NCBI GenBank assembly: GCA_947627255.1
Contig: CANQVI010000013.1
Location: 1-32,110 of the forward strand
DNA from: an uncultured Clostridia bacterium
Lineage (GTDB): Bacteria; Bacillota; Clostridia; TANB77; CAG-465
Direction: 5' to 3'
DNA: 32,110 nt
Part shown: positions 15,781 through 22,380 of the stretch, in pieces
Layout: each line of letters opens with the position of its first letter
Position numbering within the stretch: the first letter of the stretch is position 1
Position numbers and translations under genes: made by a program
The notes under the pieces: generated by a model
What the model saw: only the letters and a program-made list of their open reading frames with translations
Databases searched by the model: none
Told to the model about the DNA's origin: nothing

Positions 15781-16128
15781 GAATTTTTCCATATAGTATA
15801 TGTGGATTGCATACTTGGGTCTTTGTGTATTGAAGTGAGAACTTTAATATGTATCCAGGTATGTTAGTATGAATACAAAATAAAAAGTGGTTTGATTCGT
15901 TAAATGATTAAGTAGCCTTTGGGTTATGGTATTGTTTGATGAAATTTGTATCATACTGTTGAGAGAATGTGGCTCACATAGCACGGACTTGTATATCTCT
16001 CAAAAAAGGGATCTTTGACATAATGCTGACTTTTAGAGTAGTAATGAAGTAGTGCCAAGGATTCCAAGTGTGCAAACCCATTTTTTATAATATATGGAAC
16101 TGTAAATCTTTACGGTTTCATTTTTTTT
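15781..16128 (+). ncRNA. Structured 3' RNA of unknown class (3' UTR or separate sRNA)
   Basis: No gene in this stretch, but clear RNA folds. GCATACTTGGGT (15809-15820) pairs over 12 bp with ATCCAGGTATGT (15853-15864), enclosing TTGAAGT/ACTTTAA with a GAGA loop (15830-15847). GTAGCC-TTTG-GGTTAT is at 15912-15927. GAGAGA (15961-15966) pairs with TCTCTC (15996-16001) around an inner ATGTG-GCT-CACAT hairpin. An intrinsic terminator closes it. ATTCCAAGT occurs both here (16061) and in the leader (14299). I find no RNase P, tmRNA, SRP or 6S hallmarks. No clear promoter precedes it, so it may be the 3' UTR of the 14501 gene. Confidence 0.5.
16096..16128 (+). terminator. Terminator of the 14501 transcript / 3' RNA
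   Basis: GGAACTGTAAA pairs over 11 bp (two G-U) with TTTACGGTTTC around a 2-nt turn, then a T8 tail. Confidence 0.88.
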
Positions 16129-16145
16129 GTCTTTTTTAGATAAAA

Positions 16146-16175
16146 AAAGGCCACCCCGAAGGGTGGCTTCGAAAA
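16146..16175 (-). terminator. Terminator of the minus-strand tRNA-like RNA
   Basis: On the minus strand AGCCACCC, TTCG tetraloop, GGGTGGCC, then T7. It is very stable, and on the plus strand it could also back up the preceding terminator. Confidence 0.9.
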
Positions 16176-16290
16176 AAAATTATTAAAAAGGATTACCTAA
16201 ATCTACAGGAGTGTAGATTTAAGATAAGTAGACCGGATTCGAACCGACTCACCGTCATAGACGAGCTCTTCCTTGATTGAGACTTACTAC
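16150..16290 (-). ncRNA. Short RNA with tRNA-like arms (degenerate tRNA or tRNA mimic)
   Basis: The minus strand has a canonical T arm (GTCGG-TTCGAAT-CCGGT). A D-arm-like CTC-AATCAAGGAA-GAG and an anticodon-like stem CTCGT/GTGAG with an 8-nt loop come before it. TAAGT/ACTTA closes the junction. The acceptor is only 5 bp, linkers are missing, the anticodon loop is 8 nt and no CCA follows, so it is not a normal tRNA. A 9-bp hairpin AAATCTACA/TGTAGATTT follows. The predicted RNA start is at or next to the fold's 5' end (no tRNA-type leader). It could be a decayed tRNA or a functional small RNA. Confidence 0.55.
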
Positions 16291-16296
16291 ACTAAT

Positions 16297-16325
16297 ATTA
16301 TAGCATGTGGTATATTAAAATTCAA
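16297..16325 (-). promoter_or_regulatory. Promoter of the tRNA-like RNA
   Basis: The minus strand reads TTGAAT, 17 bp, TATAAT. It overlaps, back to back, the promoter region of the radical SAM gene (extended TATAAT at 16345-16350 on plus), so the two transcripts diverge. Confidence 0.78.
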
Positions 16326-16366
16326 GTGCTATTGTGCAATATGATATAATTAATCTAGGTGTTTTT

Positions 16367-17260
16367 ATGTGTGAATATAGTAATTGTAAATTATGTCCAA
16401 GAGAATGTGGAATAGATAGAACTAAAAAAATAGGAGTATGTGGAGCAAATGATAAATTAAAAGTTGCTCTTGTTTCAACTCATAATTTTGAAGAACCATG
16501 TATAAGTGGAAAGAACGGCTCAGGAACAGTATTTTTTTCAAATTGCAATTTAAGATGTGTTTACTGTCAAAATTTTAAAATATCACGTGATGGATATGGT
16601 AAAGAAATAACAGTTGAAAGATTGGCTCAGATATTTATTGAACAACAAGAAAGAGGAGTAAATAATATAAATCTTGTTACACCTACTATGTATGTAGATA
16701 GTATAATTGAAGCAATAAAAATCGCAAGAAAAAATGGCTTAAATATTCCTATTGTATATAATTCTAGTGGATATGAAAAAGTTGAAACAATAAAAAAGTT
16801 AAAAGGATATATAGATATATATTTACCAGATTATAAATATGCTACAGATAGATTAGCTTTTAAATATTCGGGAGTAAAAAATTATACATCTTCTGTTGTA
16901 CCTGCAATATCTGAAATGATAAATCAAGTAGGACTTCCTAAATTTAATGATGAAGGTATAATGACAAAAGGTGTAATAATAAGACATATGATACTTCCAA
17001 ACAATGTTTTAAATAGTAAAATGGTACTAAAAGATATAAAAAAGAATTTTGCAAGTAAAACATTAGTTAGTGTAATGGCACAATATTTCCCATCTGGTAA
17101 TGCAAATAAATATAAAGAATTATGTAGAAAAATCAATAAAGAAGAATTAAATGAAATCGAAAAATATTTACAAGAATTAGATATAGAAAATGGATATATT
17201 CAAGAGCTAGGAGAACATGAAGAAGAATATGTACCAAACTTTGATCTTTCAAATACATAG
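16367..17260 (+). CDS. PflA-like radical SAM protein
   Basis: 297 aa. The radical SAM cluster motif C-x3-C-x2-C is at C60, C64 and C67 (CNLRCVYCQNF). A further N-terminal Cys group (C7, C10, C14, C25) begins the protein, as in the PflA-related COG1313 family. VTPTMYVDSIIEAI, YNSSGYEK and IYLPDYKY are family blocks along the barrel. These proteins resemble pyruvate formate-lyase activating enzyme, but many have no known target, and no glycyl radical enzyme is in the window. The ATG at 16367 with AGGTG upstream is preferred to the GTG at 16334, because the -10 (TATAAT, 16345-16350) lies inside the longer reading frame. The terminator after it overlaps the dapF ribosome binding site. Confidence 0.88.
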   Translation: MCEYSNCKLCPRECGIDRTKKIGVCGANDKLKVALVSTHNFEEPCISGKNGSGTVFFSNCNLRCVYCQNFKISRDGYGKEITVERLAQIFIEQQERGVNNINLVTPTMYVDSIIEAIKIARKNGLNIPIVYNSSGYEKVETIKKLKGYIDIYLPDYKYATDRLAFKYSGVKNYTSSVVPAISEMINQVGLPKFNDEGIMTKGVIIRHMILPNNVLNSKMVLKDIKKNFASKTLVSVMAQYFPSGNANKYKELCRKINKEELNEIEKYLQELDIENGYIQELGEHEEEYVPNFDLSNT

Positions 17261-17270
17261 TATAAATTTA

Positions 17271-17306
17271 AAATCACTTCATATAGTTTAATATGAGGTG
17301 ATTTTT
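17271..17306 (+). terminator. Terminator that buries the dapF ribosome binding site
   Basis: AAATCACTTCATAT pairs over 14 bp (one G-U) with ATATGAGGTGATTT around a 6-nt loop and runs into TTTTT. The 3' arm contains GAGGTGATT, the dapF Shine-Dalgarno sequence. Confidence 0.85.
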
Positions 17307-18140
17307 GTGATATTATTTACTAAGATGCAAGGTTGTGGAAATGATTATGTGTATATAAATAATGATATAGAAAAAGTACAAAATATGTCTGAATTTACTA
17401 AAAAAGTATCAAATAGAAACTTTGGCATAGGTTCAGATGGCTGTATATTTATTTTTAAAGATGATGAGGCAGATATAGCATTTAGAATATTTAATGCCGA
17501 TGGAAGTGAAGCTAAAATGTGTGGCAATGGAATAAGATGTGTTGCTAAATATGCATATGAAAAGGGAATTGTAAGAAAGAAAAAAATGAGTATAAATACT
17601 ATGTCCGGAATAAAAAATGTTGAGGTATATGTAGAAAATGGAATAGTAAAAAATGTAAAAGTTAATATGGGAATACCAGATTTTAATACTAAAAGACTAC
17701 AAATAAATTATCCTAAGGACGTTTTAATAAATGAAAGATTTGACATATTAGATACAAAATTATATCTAACTTGTGTATCTGTTGGAAATTTACATACTGT
17801 TGTATTTGTAGATAATGTGGATAACTTTAATATAGAAAAATATGGAAGTGCAATAGAAAAATTAAGTATATTTAAAGATAGAACTAATGTTGAATTTGTT
17901 GAAGTAATAGACAGAGAAAATATAAAAGTAAGAGTATGGGAAAGAGGTGTAGGAGAAACACTTGCTTGTGGAACAGGTGCCACAGCTTCTGTTATTGCAG
18001 GGTATCTTAACGGAGTAACAGAAAGTATATGCAATGTAATTCTAAAGGGCGGAAAAATTGAAATAGTATATAATGAAATAAATAATGAATTATCAATGAT
18101 AGGAACTGCTGAAATTGTATACGAAGGCAAATTATATTAA
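17307..18140 (+). CDS. dapF: Diaminopimelate epimerase
   Basis: Turns LL- into meso-diaminopimelate for lysine and peptidoglycan. 277 aa with the two catalytic cysteines in their usual settings: C72 in AKMCGNGIRC and C221 in LACGTGATAS. The N-terminal TKMQGCGNDYVYI is the normal opening. The GTG at 17307 is chosen since GAGGTGATT is spaced for it and the conserved sequence starts within a few residues; an in-frame GTG at 17298 lies inside that ribosome binding site. The site is sequestered in the terminator stem upstream, so read-through and translation may be opposed. No other lysine or DAP genes are adjacent. Confidence 0.96.
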   Translation: MILFTKMQGCGNDYVYINNDIEKVQNMSEFTKKVSNRNFGIGSDGCIFIFKDDEADIAFRIFNADGSEAKMCGNGIRCVAKYAYEKGIVRKKKMSINTMSGIKNVEVYVENGIVKNVKVNMGIPDFNTKRLQINYPKDVLINERFDILDTKLYLTCVSVGNLHTVVFVDNVDNFNIEKYGSAIEKLSIFKDRTNVEFVEVIDRENIKVRVWERGVGETLACGTGATASVIAGYLNGVTESICNVILKGGKIEIVYNEINNELSMIGTAEIVYEGKLY

Positions 18141-18164
18141 GAATAGAGCTATCTATTCTTTTTT
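18140..18164 (+). terminator. Terminator of dapF
   Basis: AGAATAGA/TCTATTCT with GCTA loop and a T run. It starts at the last base of the stop codon. Confidence 0.9.
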
Positions 18165-18220
18165 AATTTAAAAAATATGTATTATAGTGTATAATAATAT
18201 TAAATAAAAAGGAGATAAAA

Positions 18221-18781
18221 ATGTTAAAAGAAGAAATAGAAAAATATATTCCAGTAAATGAACAAGAAAAGAAGGATAAAGAATTTATACTAAAATCATT
18301 TAAAGATTTTAATGATATATTAAGTAGAGATAATGAATATATACATTTTACAACATCAGCTTTTATAGTAAATAAAACCAGAGATAAGGTGTTATTAGTT
18401 TATCATAATATATATAATTCATGGTGTTGGGTTGGTGGACATGCTGACGGAGAGGAAGACTTACTTTCTGTTGCAAAAAGAGAAATAGAAGAAGAAACAT
18501 CATTAAAAATTTTTAGAGTATTAAATGATGGGAAAATTGCTTGTATAGATTCACTACCTGTTGCTGCACATGTAAAAAGAGGAAAAAATATTAGTGCACA
18601 TATACATTTATCTGCTGCATATATATTTGAAGCAGATGAAGATGATGAAATAAAAATTAAAGAGGATGAAAATAGTAATGTTGCATGGCATTATATAGAT
18701 GATTTAATTAATTTAACAACAGAGCCACATATGGTACCTGTTTATACAAAATTAATTAACAAAGTTAGACAAATGATATAA
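18221..18781 (+). CDS. NUDIX hydrolase
   Basis: 186 aa. The Nudix box runs from G73 to L95: G-x5-E79-x7-R87-E88-I-E-E91-E92-T-S-L, with Ser in place of the usual Gly. The Glu residues bind Mg for cleavage of a nucleoside diphosphate linked to another moiety. The N-terminal 40 residues (charged helix) and the layout IHFTTSAFIV before the box resemble NUDIX proteins acting on small nucleotides or IPP-isomerase-like relatives. The substrate is not readable. A weak promoter (TTTAAA, 17 bp, TATAAT at 18190) precedes it and AAAGGAGA is the ribosome binding site. No clear terminator follows, only an A/T-rich hairpin without a U-tract. Confidence 0.9.
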   Translation: MLKEEIEKYIPVNEQEKKDKEFILKSFKDFNDILSRDNEYIHFTTSAFIVNKTRDKVLLVYHNIYNSWCWVGGHADGEEDLLSVAKREIEEETSLKIFRVLNDGKIACIDSLPVAAHVKRGKNISAHIHLSAAYIFEADEDDEIKIKEDENSNVAWHYIDDLINLTTEPHMVPVYTKLINKVRQMI

Positions 18782-18797
18782 TAATTATTAAAATTTA

Positions 18798-18826
18798 TTG
18801 TTTTTTAATAAAAAAGATTATATAAT
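18798..18826 (+). promoter_or_regulatory. Promoter of the 18864 gene
   Basis: TTGTTT, 17 bp, TATAAT. Confidence 0.65.
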
Positions 18827-18863
18827 ATTTGTATTAATAATTTAATTTAGATGGAGGGAGTAT

Positions 18864-19535
18864 ATGGAAATAAGAGAAATCTTTGATACTATTGAAAGTG
18901 ACCCTAACATAGATAAAGAACTTCAACAAGATATATTGGAGAAGATAAAGAATATAGCAGAAGCAGATAATTTAGTTGATGGATTAGAAGAAAAGATTGA
19001 ACAGCATAAAGATGATTTAACTGAAAAAGAGTTAAAATATATAATAAATAAATGTATATCATATAAGAGTATATTTTATAGATTTAGAAATGGCGGAATT
19101 GTAGATTATGATCAGTTAAATGAAATTACTAGAAGAATATTCGAACTTGAAAAAGGCATAAGAGAAAATGACTTCCATGTATGGAAAGAAGAATTACTTG
19201 CATATAAAGGCTCTAAACAAGACAAAGAAGAAGATAAGATGCTAAAAAATATGCTAACAGTTGTACCAGAAGAATCTAATCCTATAGACAAAATTACAAG
19301 AATGATAAGAAGGGCAATTTGGAAAGCACAACAAAAAGCTAAACAAAAGAAAAATGACAAAGTAGAAGAAGTTATACAACTTCCACAAAACACTAATATT
19401 GATATTTCACTTCATGATTTTGAAGATGCTAAAATGAATGTAGAAGAAAATATAGATACAGAGGAAGAAAAAACAGATATTCCTGGATTTGAAGAAGATG
19501 TGTCAAATGAAGATAATAACGAGGAAGAAAAGTAG
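18864..19535 (+). CDS. Uncharacterised charged, helical protein
   Basis: 223 aa, no signal peptide, no membrane helix, no family I recognise. Residues 1-125 are rich in amphipathic helix (EIREIFDTIESDPN, LQQDILEKIKNIAEA, LTEKELKYIINKCISYKSIFYRF). Residues 125-165 are basic (RMIRRAIWKAQQKAKQKK), and the last 55 residues are acidic and probably disordered (NVEENIDTEEEKTD..., ending NEEEK). A basic patch next to an acidic tail could mean nucleic-acid or ribosome contact, but nothing proves it. GGAGGG lies before ATG. Own promoter and terminator. Confidence 0.7.
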   Translation: MEIREIFDTIESDPNIDKELQQDILEKIKNIAEADNLVDGLEEKIEQHKDDLTEKELKYIINKCISYKSIFYRFRNGGIVDYDQLNEITRRIFELEKGIRENDFHVWKEELLAYKGSKQDKEEDKMLKNMLTVVPEESNPIDKITRMIRRAIWKAQQKAKQKKNDKVEEVIQLPQNTNIDISLHDFEDAKMNVEENIDTEEEKTDIPGFEEDVSNEDNNEEEK

Positions 19536-19552
19536 AAATACTTTTCTTTTTT
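19527..19552 (+). terminator. Terminator of the 18864 gene
   Basis: GAAAAGTA, GAAA tetraloop, TACTTTTC, then T6. The TAG stop is inside the 5' arm. Confidence 0.92.
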
Positions 19553-19561
19553 ATGTGTATG

Positions 19562-19590
19562 TTGACATATTATGTATACTATGATATAAT
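19562..19590 (+). promoter_or_regulatory. Consensus promoter of the 19682 gene
   Basis: TTGACA, 17 bp, TATAAT with TGA extended -10: full consensus at every element. The leader (about 19597-19681) can form TTCAG/CTGAA followed by GCGCTTTTT, a weak attenuator-like hairpin. Confidence 0.88.
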
Positions 19591-19681
19591 AATAGTGCAT
19601 TTTATATAATGAGTATTCAGAAATTAATATACTGAAGCGCTTTTTCTTATATAACTTGTAATAATTTTAAGGAGGAAAAGA

Positions 19682-20155
19682 ATGAAAAAGAATTTCAAAG
19701 AGGATTTAACAGGAATGTCTAAAACTAGACAAAATGAAATAGCATTACAAAATGCTATAAGAGAGGATGGTCATATATACTATGACGAAGAACATCCATT
19801 AGTAATCAATAGTGATTGCAAAATATTAGAAGTTTATGAAAAAGAAAAAGAAGAAATGAAAGAAGCAGAACAAGCAGTAGAAAACTATATCGACGAAGAT
19901 AATGAAAATGAAGAAATATCTTACGACGAAATGAGAAACAGAGAACATGACTACTATGATGAGGATGGTGAAGAATCAACTTCATTTGATGATATGCAGT
20001 ATAGAGAAGTAAGAATAGTATTTGCAGATAAAACAGGCGTTGCAAACAAAGTACCTTATAGTATAGATATATATACTAGTAAATCATTAAGAACTATCGA
20101 AAATGAATTACTAAAATGCAATACAGAAGAAGATATAGAAGAAATACAAGATTAA
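19682..20155 (+). CDS. Uncharacterised acidic protein with internal repeat
   Basis: 157 aa, no signal peptide or membrane helix. The start has AAGGAGG about 8 nt before ATG. The centre is strongly acidic and carries a short repeat: ISYDEMRNRE and, 20 residues on, TSFDDMQYRE, separated by Tyr/Asp/Glu-rich sequence. The N-terminal part (FKEDLTGMSKTRQNEIALQNAI) is helical and the C-terminal part (YREVRIVFADKTGVANKVPYSIDIYTS) looks like beta strands. I do not recognise a family. A consensus promoter suggests strong expression. It ends at a 10-bp terminator. Confidence 0.7.
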   Translation: MKKNFKEDLTGMSKTRQNEIALQNAIREDGHIYYDEEHPLVINSDCKILEVYEKEKEEMKEAEQAVENYIDEDNENEEISYDEMRNREHDYYDEDGEESTSFDDMQYREVRIVFADKTGVANKVPYSIDIYTSKSLRTIENELLKCNTEEDIEEIQD

Positions 20156-20160
20156 GTTTT

Positions 20161-20192
20161 AGAACTGAGAATTAATATCTCAGTTCTCTTTT
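20161..20192 (+). terminator. Terminator of the 19682 gene
   Basis: AGAACTGAGA/TCTCAGTTCT with ATTAATA loop, then CTTTTTA. Confidence 0.9.
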
Positions 20193-20208
20193 TATGTAAT
20201 GTATAAAT

Positions 20209-20237
20209 TTGCAAAATGCTCAAAAATATGGTATAAT
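20209..20237 (+). promoter_or_regulatory. Promoter of the 20416 gene
   Basis: TTGCAA, 17 bp, TATAAT with TGG extended -10. A leader of about 170 nt follows with GTGTATAT/ATATACAT at its very 5' end (20242-20261) and AGCA/TGCT near 20308. No known riboswitch is recognised in it. Confidence 0.75.
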
Positions 20238-20415
20238 ATAAGTGTATATTATCATATACATAACGAAAGATTTAATAATTTTCAGATAATGCGAAAAAAC
20301 TTTGGAGCATTTTGTGCTGCATATATTTCGAATATTTCTGAGGTTGTTATTTTATATATACTACATAAGAGGTTGGTGATATACAGAAGATTAATTGTAA
20401 AGGAGACGAAAGAAA

Positions 20416-20634
20416 ATGAAATTATTAAAAAACAAAAAAGAAGTATTTGAAATCTTAAGGGAAGGAAGATATGAGACTAGAGCTTTTAGAAAAGCCGTTG
20501 AGAAAGCTTATATGTCAGGTTTTGACATTAAAGTTGTCGGAAACGACGTAATCTTCGAGCAAGGCTCTGGAAGAAGTGTTAGAATTCCATTGGACATTGT
20601 AGAGGATATAATCGGATGTCCGATTGCAGCATAG
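20416..20634 (+). CDS. Small uncharacterised basic/amphipathic protein
   Basis: 72 aa, no membrane helix. The N-terminal half is helical and basic (KLLKNKKEVFEILREGRYETRAFRKAVEKAYMSG is the feel of residues 2-35). The second half is beta-like (FDIKVVGNDVIFEQG, GRSVRIPLDIVEDIIG). Codons such as GTC, GAC and ATC are more common here than around it, as expected for a well-expressed gene or one of different origin. AAAGGAG lies about 11 nt before the ATG. A reading frame entering from 20199 overlaps it in another frame and is not credible. It has its own promoter, long leader and strong terminator. Function unknown. Confidence 0.72.
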   Translation: MKLLKNKKEVFEILREGRYETRAFRKAVEKAYMSGFDIKVVGNDVIFEQGSGRSVRIPLDIVEDIIGCPIAA

Positions 20635-20641
20635 ATTTTTA

Positions 20642-20669
20642 GGGAAGTGGTAAAACCGCTTCCTTTTTT
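20642..20669 (+). terminator. Terminator of the 20416 gene
   Basis: GGAAGTGGT/ACCGCTTCC (one T-G pair) with AAA loop, then T6. Confidence 0.93.
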
Positions 20670-20671
20670 AC

Positions 20672-20700
20672 TTGACATAAAATAAAACGGATGCTATAAT
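20672..20700 (+). promoter_or_regulatory. Consensus promoter of the 20759 gene
   Basis: TTGACA, 17 bp, TATAAT with TGC extended -10. It starts only 3 nt after the previous U-tract. Confidence 0.88.
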
Positions 20701-20758
20701 ATTTATGTAAAGCAATATATTATGAACGAAGAAAATAATTTAAAAGGAGGAATGTATT

Positions 20759-21151
20759 ATGTGTAATAACATAAGAGCAAACATTTTAACTAAGCAGGAG
20801 GTTAATGTAAGAGTTAAAGACAAAATTAGTGATTGGCAAGAAGAAAGACCAGTTATTAAAAGTAATATAGTAGCCAAATCATTAAGAATGAATAGTGGTG
20901 ATAAAATCACTTATGCTAAAGGGCATACTTTAAAATTACATGACAAAACTAGAATTTATGAAATAAGTTCAGAAAATCCAGACAAGATATTTAAAACTAT
21001 ATGTATTAAATTTGCTTCATACAAAACAAGAAATGTAAGAGTTGTTAGAATAAAAAGGTATGTAAAAGACAACTTAGAAGATATAGAAAGATTTTTAGAG
21101 CATAGTCAATCAATATGTCAAACAAGAAATATAGATTTACAATATAAGTAG
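20759..21151 (+). CDS. Uncharacterised basic protein
   Basis: 130 aa, lysine- and arginine-rich, no signal peptide or membrane helix. Visible blocks: KQEVNVRVKDKISDWQEE, SGDKITYAKGHTLKLHDKTRIYEI (beta-like), YKTRNVRVVRIKRYVKDN and a C-terminal helix LEDIERFLEHSQSICQTR. The overall basic beta/helix mix could suit a nucleic-acid-binding protein, but I recognise no family. AAAGGAGGAATGT precedes the ATG; an ATG 7 nt earlier is out of frame. It is expressed alone from a full-consensus promoter and ends in an 11-bp terminator. Confidence 0.7.
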   Translation: MCNNIRANILTKQEVNVRVKDKISDWQEERPVIKSNIVAKSLRMNSGDKITYAKGHTLKLHDKTRIYEISSENPDKIFKTICIKFASYKTRNVRVVRIKRYVKDNLEDIERFLEHSQSICQTRNIDLQYK

Positions 21152-21153
21152 AT

Positions 21154-21186
21154 AGAAGTAGGATATTATCCTGCTTCTTATTTTTT
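21154..21186 (+). terminator. Terminator of the 20759 gene
   Basis: AGAAGTAGGAT/ATCCTGCTTCT (one T-G pair) with a 3-nt loop, then TATTTTTT. Confidence 0.9.
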
Positions 21187-21339
21187 AAAATTAAACCAAT
21201 TTGATAATTTATAGTAAAATTACTAACAAATATAATAAAAAACGATTTTTGGACCGTTTCTGCGAAAATTAGCTATATTATATTATTAAAAATAAAGTAT
21301 AAAAAAAGTAGTAAGAGTTAAGTAATCGACAAATTACAA

Positions 21340-21395
21340 TTTTATTAAAAAAATTACAAAATTTTCTTGTAAAAAAGTTGTAAGTGTGATATAAT
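21340..21395 (+). promoter_or_regulatory. Promoter of the aldose-epimerase gene with clustered TTACAA/TTGTAA
   Basis: TTGTAA (21367-21372), 17 bp, TATAAT (21390-21395) with TGA extended -10. Copies of TTACAA and TTGTAA (including the inverted pair TTACAA-AATTTTC-TTGTAA) surround and overlap the -35. From 21188 to 21340 I see only A/T-rich DNA without a gene or fold I can name. Confidence 0.65.
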
Positions 21396-21422
21396 GATTT
21401 CCTTTTTGATAGGAGGCATAGG

Positions 21423-22289
21423 GTGAAATTAGAGATAATAACAACACCTAGTGGAGCAGAGCTTACTAGTATAAAATATAATTCTAAAGAATTATTGCAT
21501 CAAGGCGAAAAGGTACTAGATAGAGAAGGAAAAGTATACTGGAAAAGACATGCACCTATTCTATTTCCAATAGTTGGTAGTTTGAAAAATAATACAACTG
21601 TTATCAATGGAGAAAAGTATCAGATGTCACAACATGGATTTGCGCGCGACATGAAGTTTGACATTTTGTCAATATCAGAAAGGGAACATACATATGTATT
21701 AAAATTTAATGAAGAAACATTAAAGGTTTATCCATTTAAATTTGAACTTTACGTTAATTACATTATTGATGATAATACTTTAAAAATTAAATATAAAGTT
21801 GTAAATTTAGATGATAGAGAAATGTTTTTCGGTATTGGCGGTCATCCTGCATTTATTATAGATTTAAAAAATAATAAATACAGAGTTGAGTTTGAGAAAA
21901 CAGAGGAAAAGATAAGGTTTTATCAATTAGATAATGGACTTATTTCATATAAGAATAATTATATAAATGAGTCTCTAATATCTAATAAAAAATGTATTGA
22001 AATTAAAAAAGATACATTTTCGCATGATGCGATCATAATGAGTGGGTTGAGTTCTAAAAAAGTAAGGTTGATAGAAAATGAAAAATGCAAATTAGAATTT
22101 GATTTTTCAGGTTTTAAGTATCTAGCTTTATGGTCAAAAAAAGATGCTCCATTTCTGTGTATAGAGCCGTGGTACACTACTGCTGACTATACAGATTCTG
22201 ACCAAATATTTGAAAAAAAGAAAGATAATATAAAATTAGGAGCAGGAGAAACTTTTGAATGTGAATATAAAATAACATTTAATGAATAA
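21423..22289 (+). CDS. Aldose 1-epimerase (LacX-like)
   Basis: 288-aa cytosolic protein of the galactose-mutarotase superfamily, which interconverts alpha and beta anomers of sugars. Family blocks: GAELTSIKYNSKELLHQG at the N terminus, ILFPIVGSLKNN, QHGFARDMKFDI (first His), GIGGHPAF (second His) and CIEPWYTTADY with the probable catalytic Glu region near the C terminus. It is closest to the LacX / YeaD-type subgroup rather than classical GalM. The sugar is unknown. The start is GTG with AGGAGG 6 nt upstream. It is alone on its promoter, and two hairpins lie between it and the convergent metK. Confidence 0.88.
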   Translation: MKLEIITTPSGAELTSIKYNSKELLHQGEKVLDREGKVYWKRHAPILFPIVGSLKNNTTVINGEKYQMSQHGFARDMKFDILSISEREHTYVLKFNEETLKVYPFKFELYVNYIIDDNTLKIKYKVVNLDDREMFFGIGGHPAFIIDLKNNKYRVEFEKTEEKIRFYQLDNGLISYKNNYINESLISNKKCIEIKKDTFSHDAIIMSGLSSKKVRLIENEKCKLEFDFSGFKYLALWSKKDAPFLCIEPWYTTADYTDSDQIFEKKKDNIKLGAGETFECEYKITFNE

Positions 22290-22303
22290 CTTATAATAAA
22301 AAA

Positions 22304-22339
22304 TAGTATATTAGCATCAATTACTAATATACTACTTTT
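22304..22339 (+). terminator. Terminator 1 of the epimerase gene
   Basis: TAGTATATTAG/CTAATATACTA (11 bp) with a 9-nt loop, then CTTTTG. The U-tract is weak. Confidence 0.65.
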
Positions 22340-22354
22340 GTTGTGTAATATATA

Positions 22355-22380
22355 AGAGTAGATTTTCTACTCTTTATTTT
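22355..22380 (+). terminator. Terminator 2 of the epimerase gene, overlapping the metK end
   Basis: AGAGTAGA/TCTACTCT with TTT loop, followed on the plus strand by TTATTTTTTT. It contains the metK stop codon on the other strand, where the U-tract is poor. Confidence 0.75.

Noticed and set aside
16203-16290. Functional standard tRNA on the minus strand
   Set aside because: The T arm is good, but the acceptor, linkers, anticodon loop and CCA do not fit, unlike the clean tRNA-Pro in this window. Listed as a tRNA-like RNA instead.
17708-18130. 140-codon minus-strand frame within dapF
   Set aside because: dapF is certain in this stretch, and the antisense frame has a shadow-type composition and no start signals.
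20199-20450. 83-codon plus-strand reading frame ahead of the 72-aa gene
   Set aside because: It runs through the extended -10 promoter and leader of the next gene, has no ribosome binding site at its start, shows no protein-like composition and overlaps the well-supported 20416 gene in another frame.
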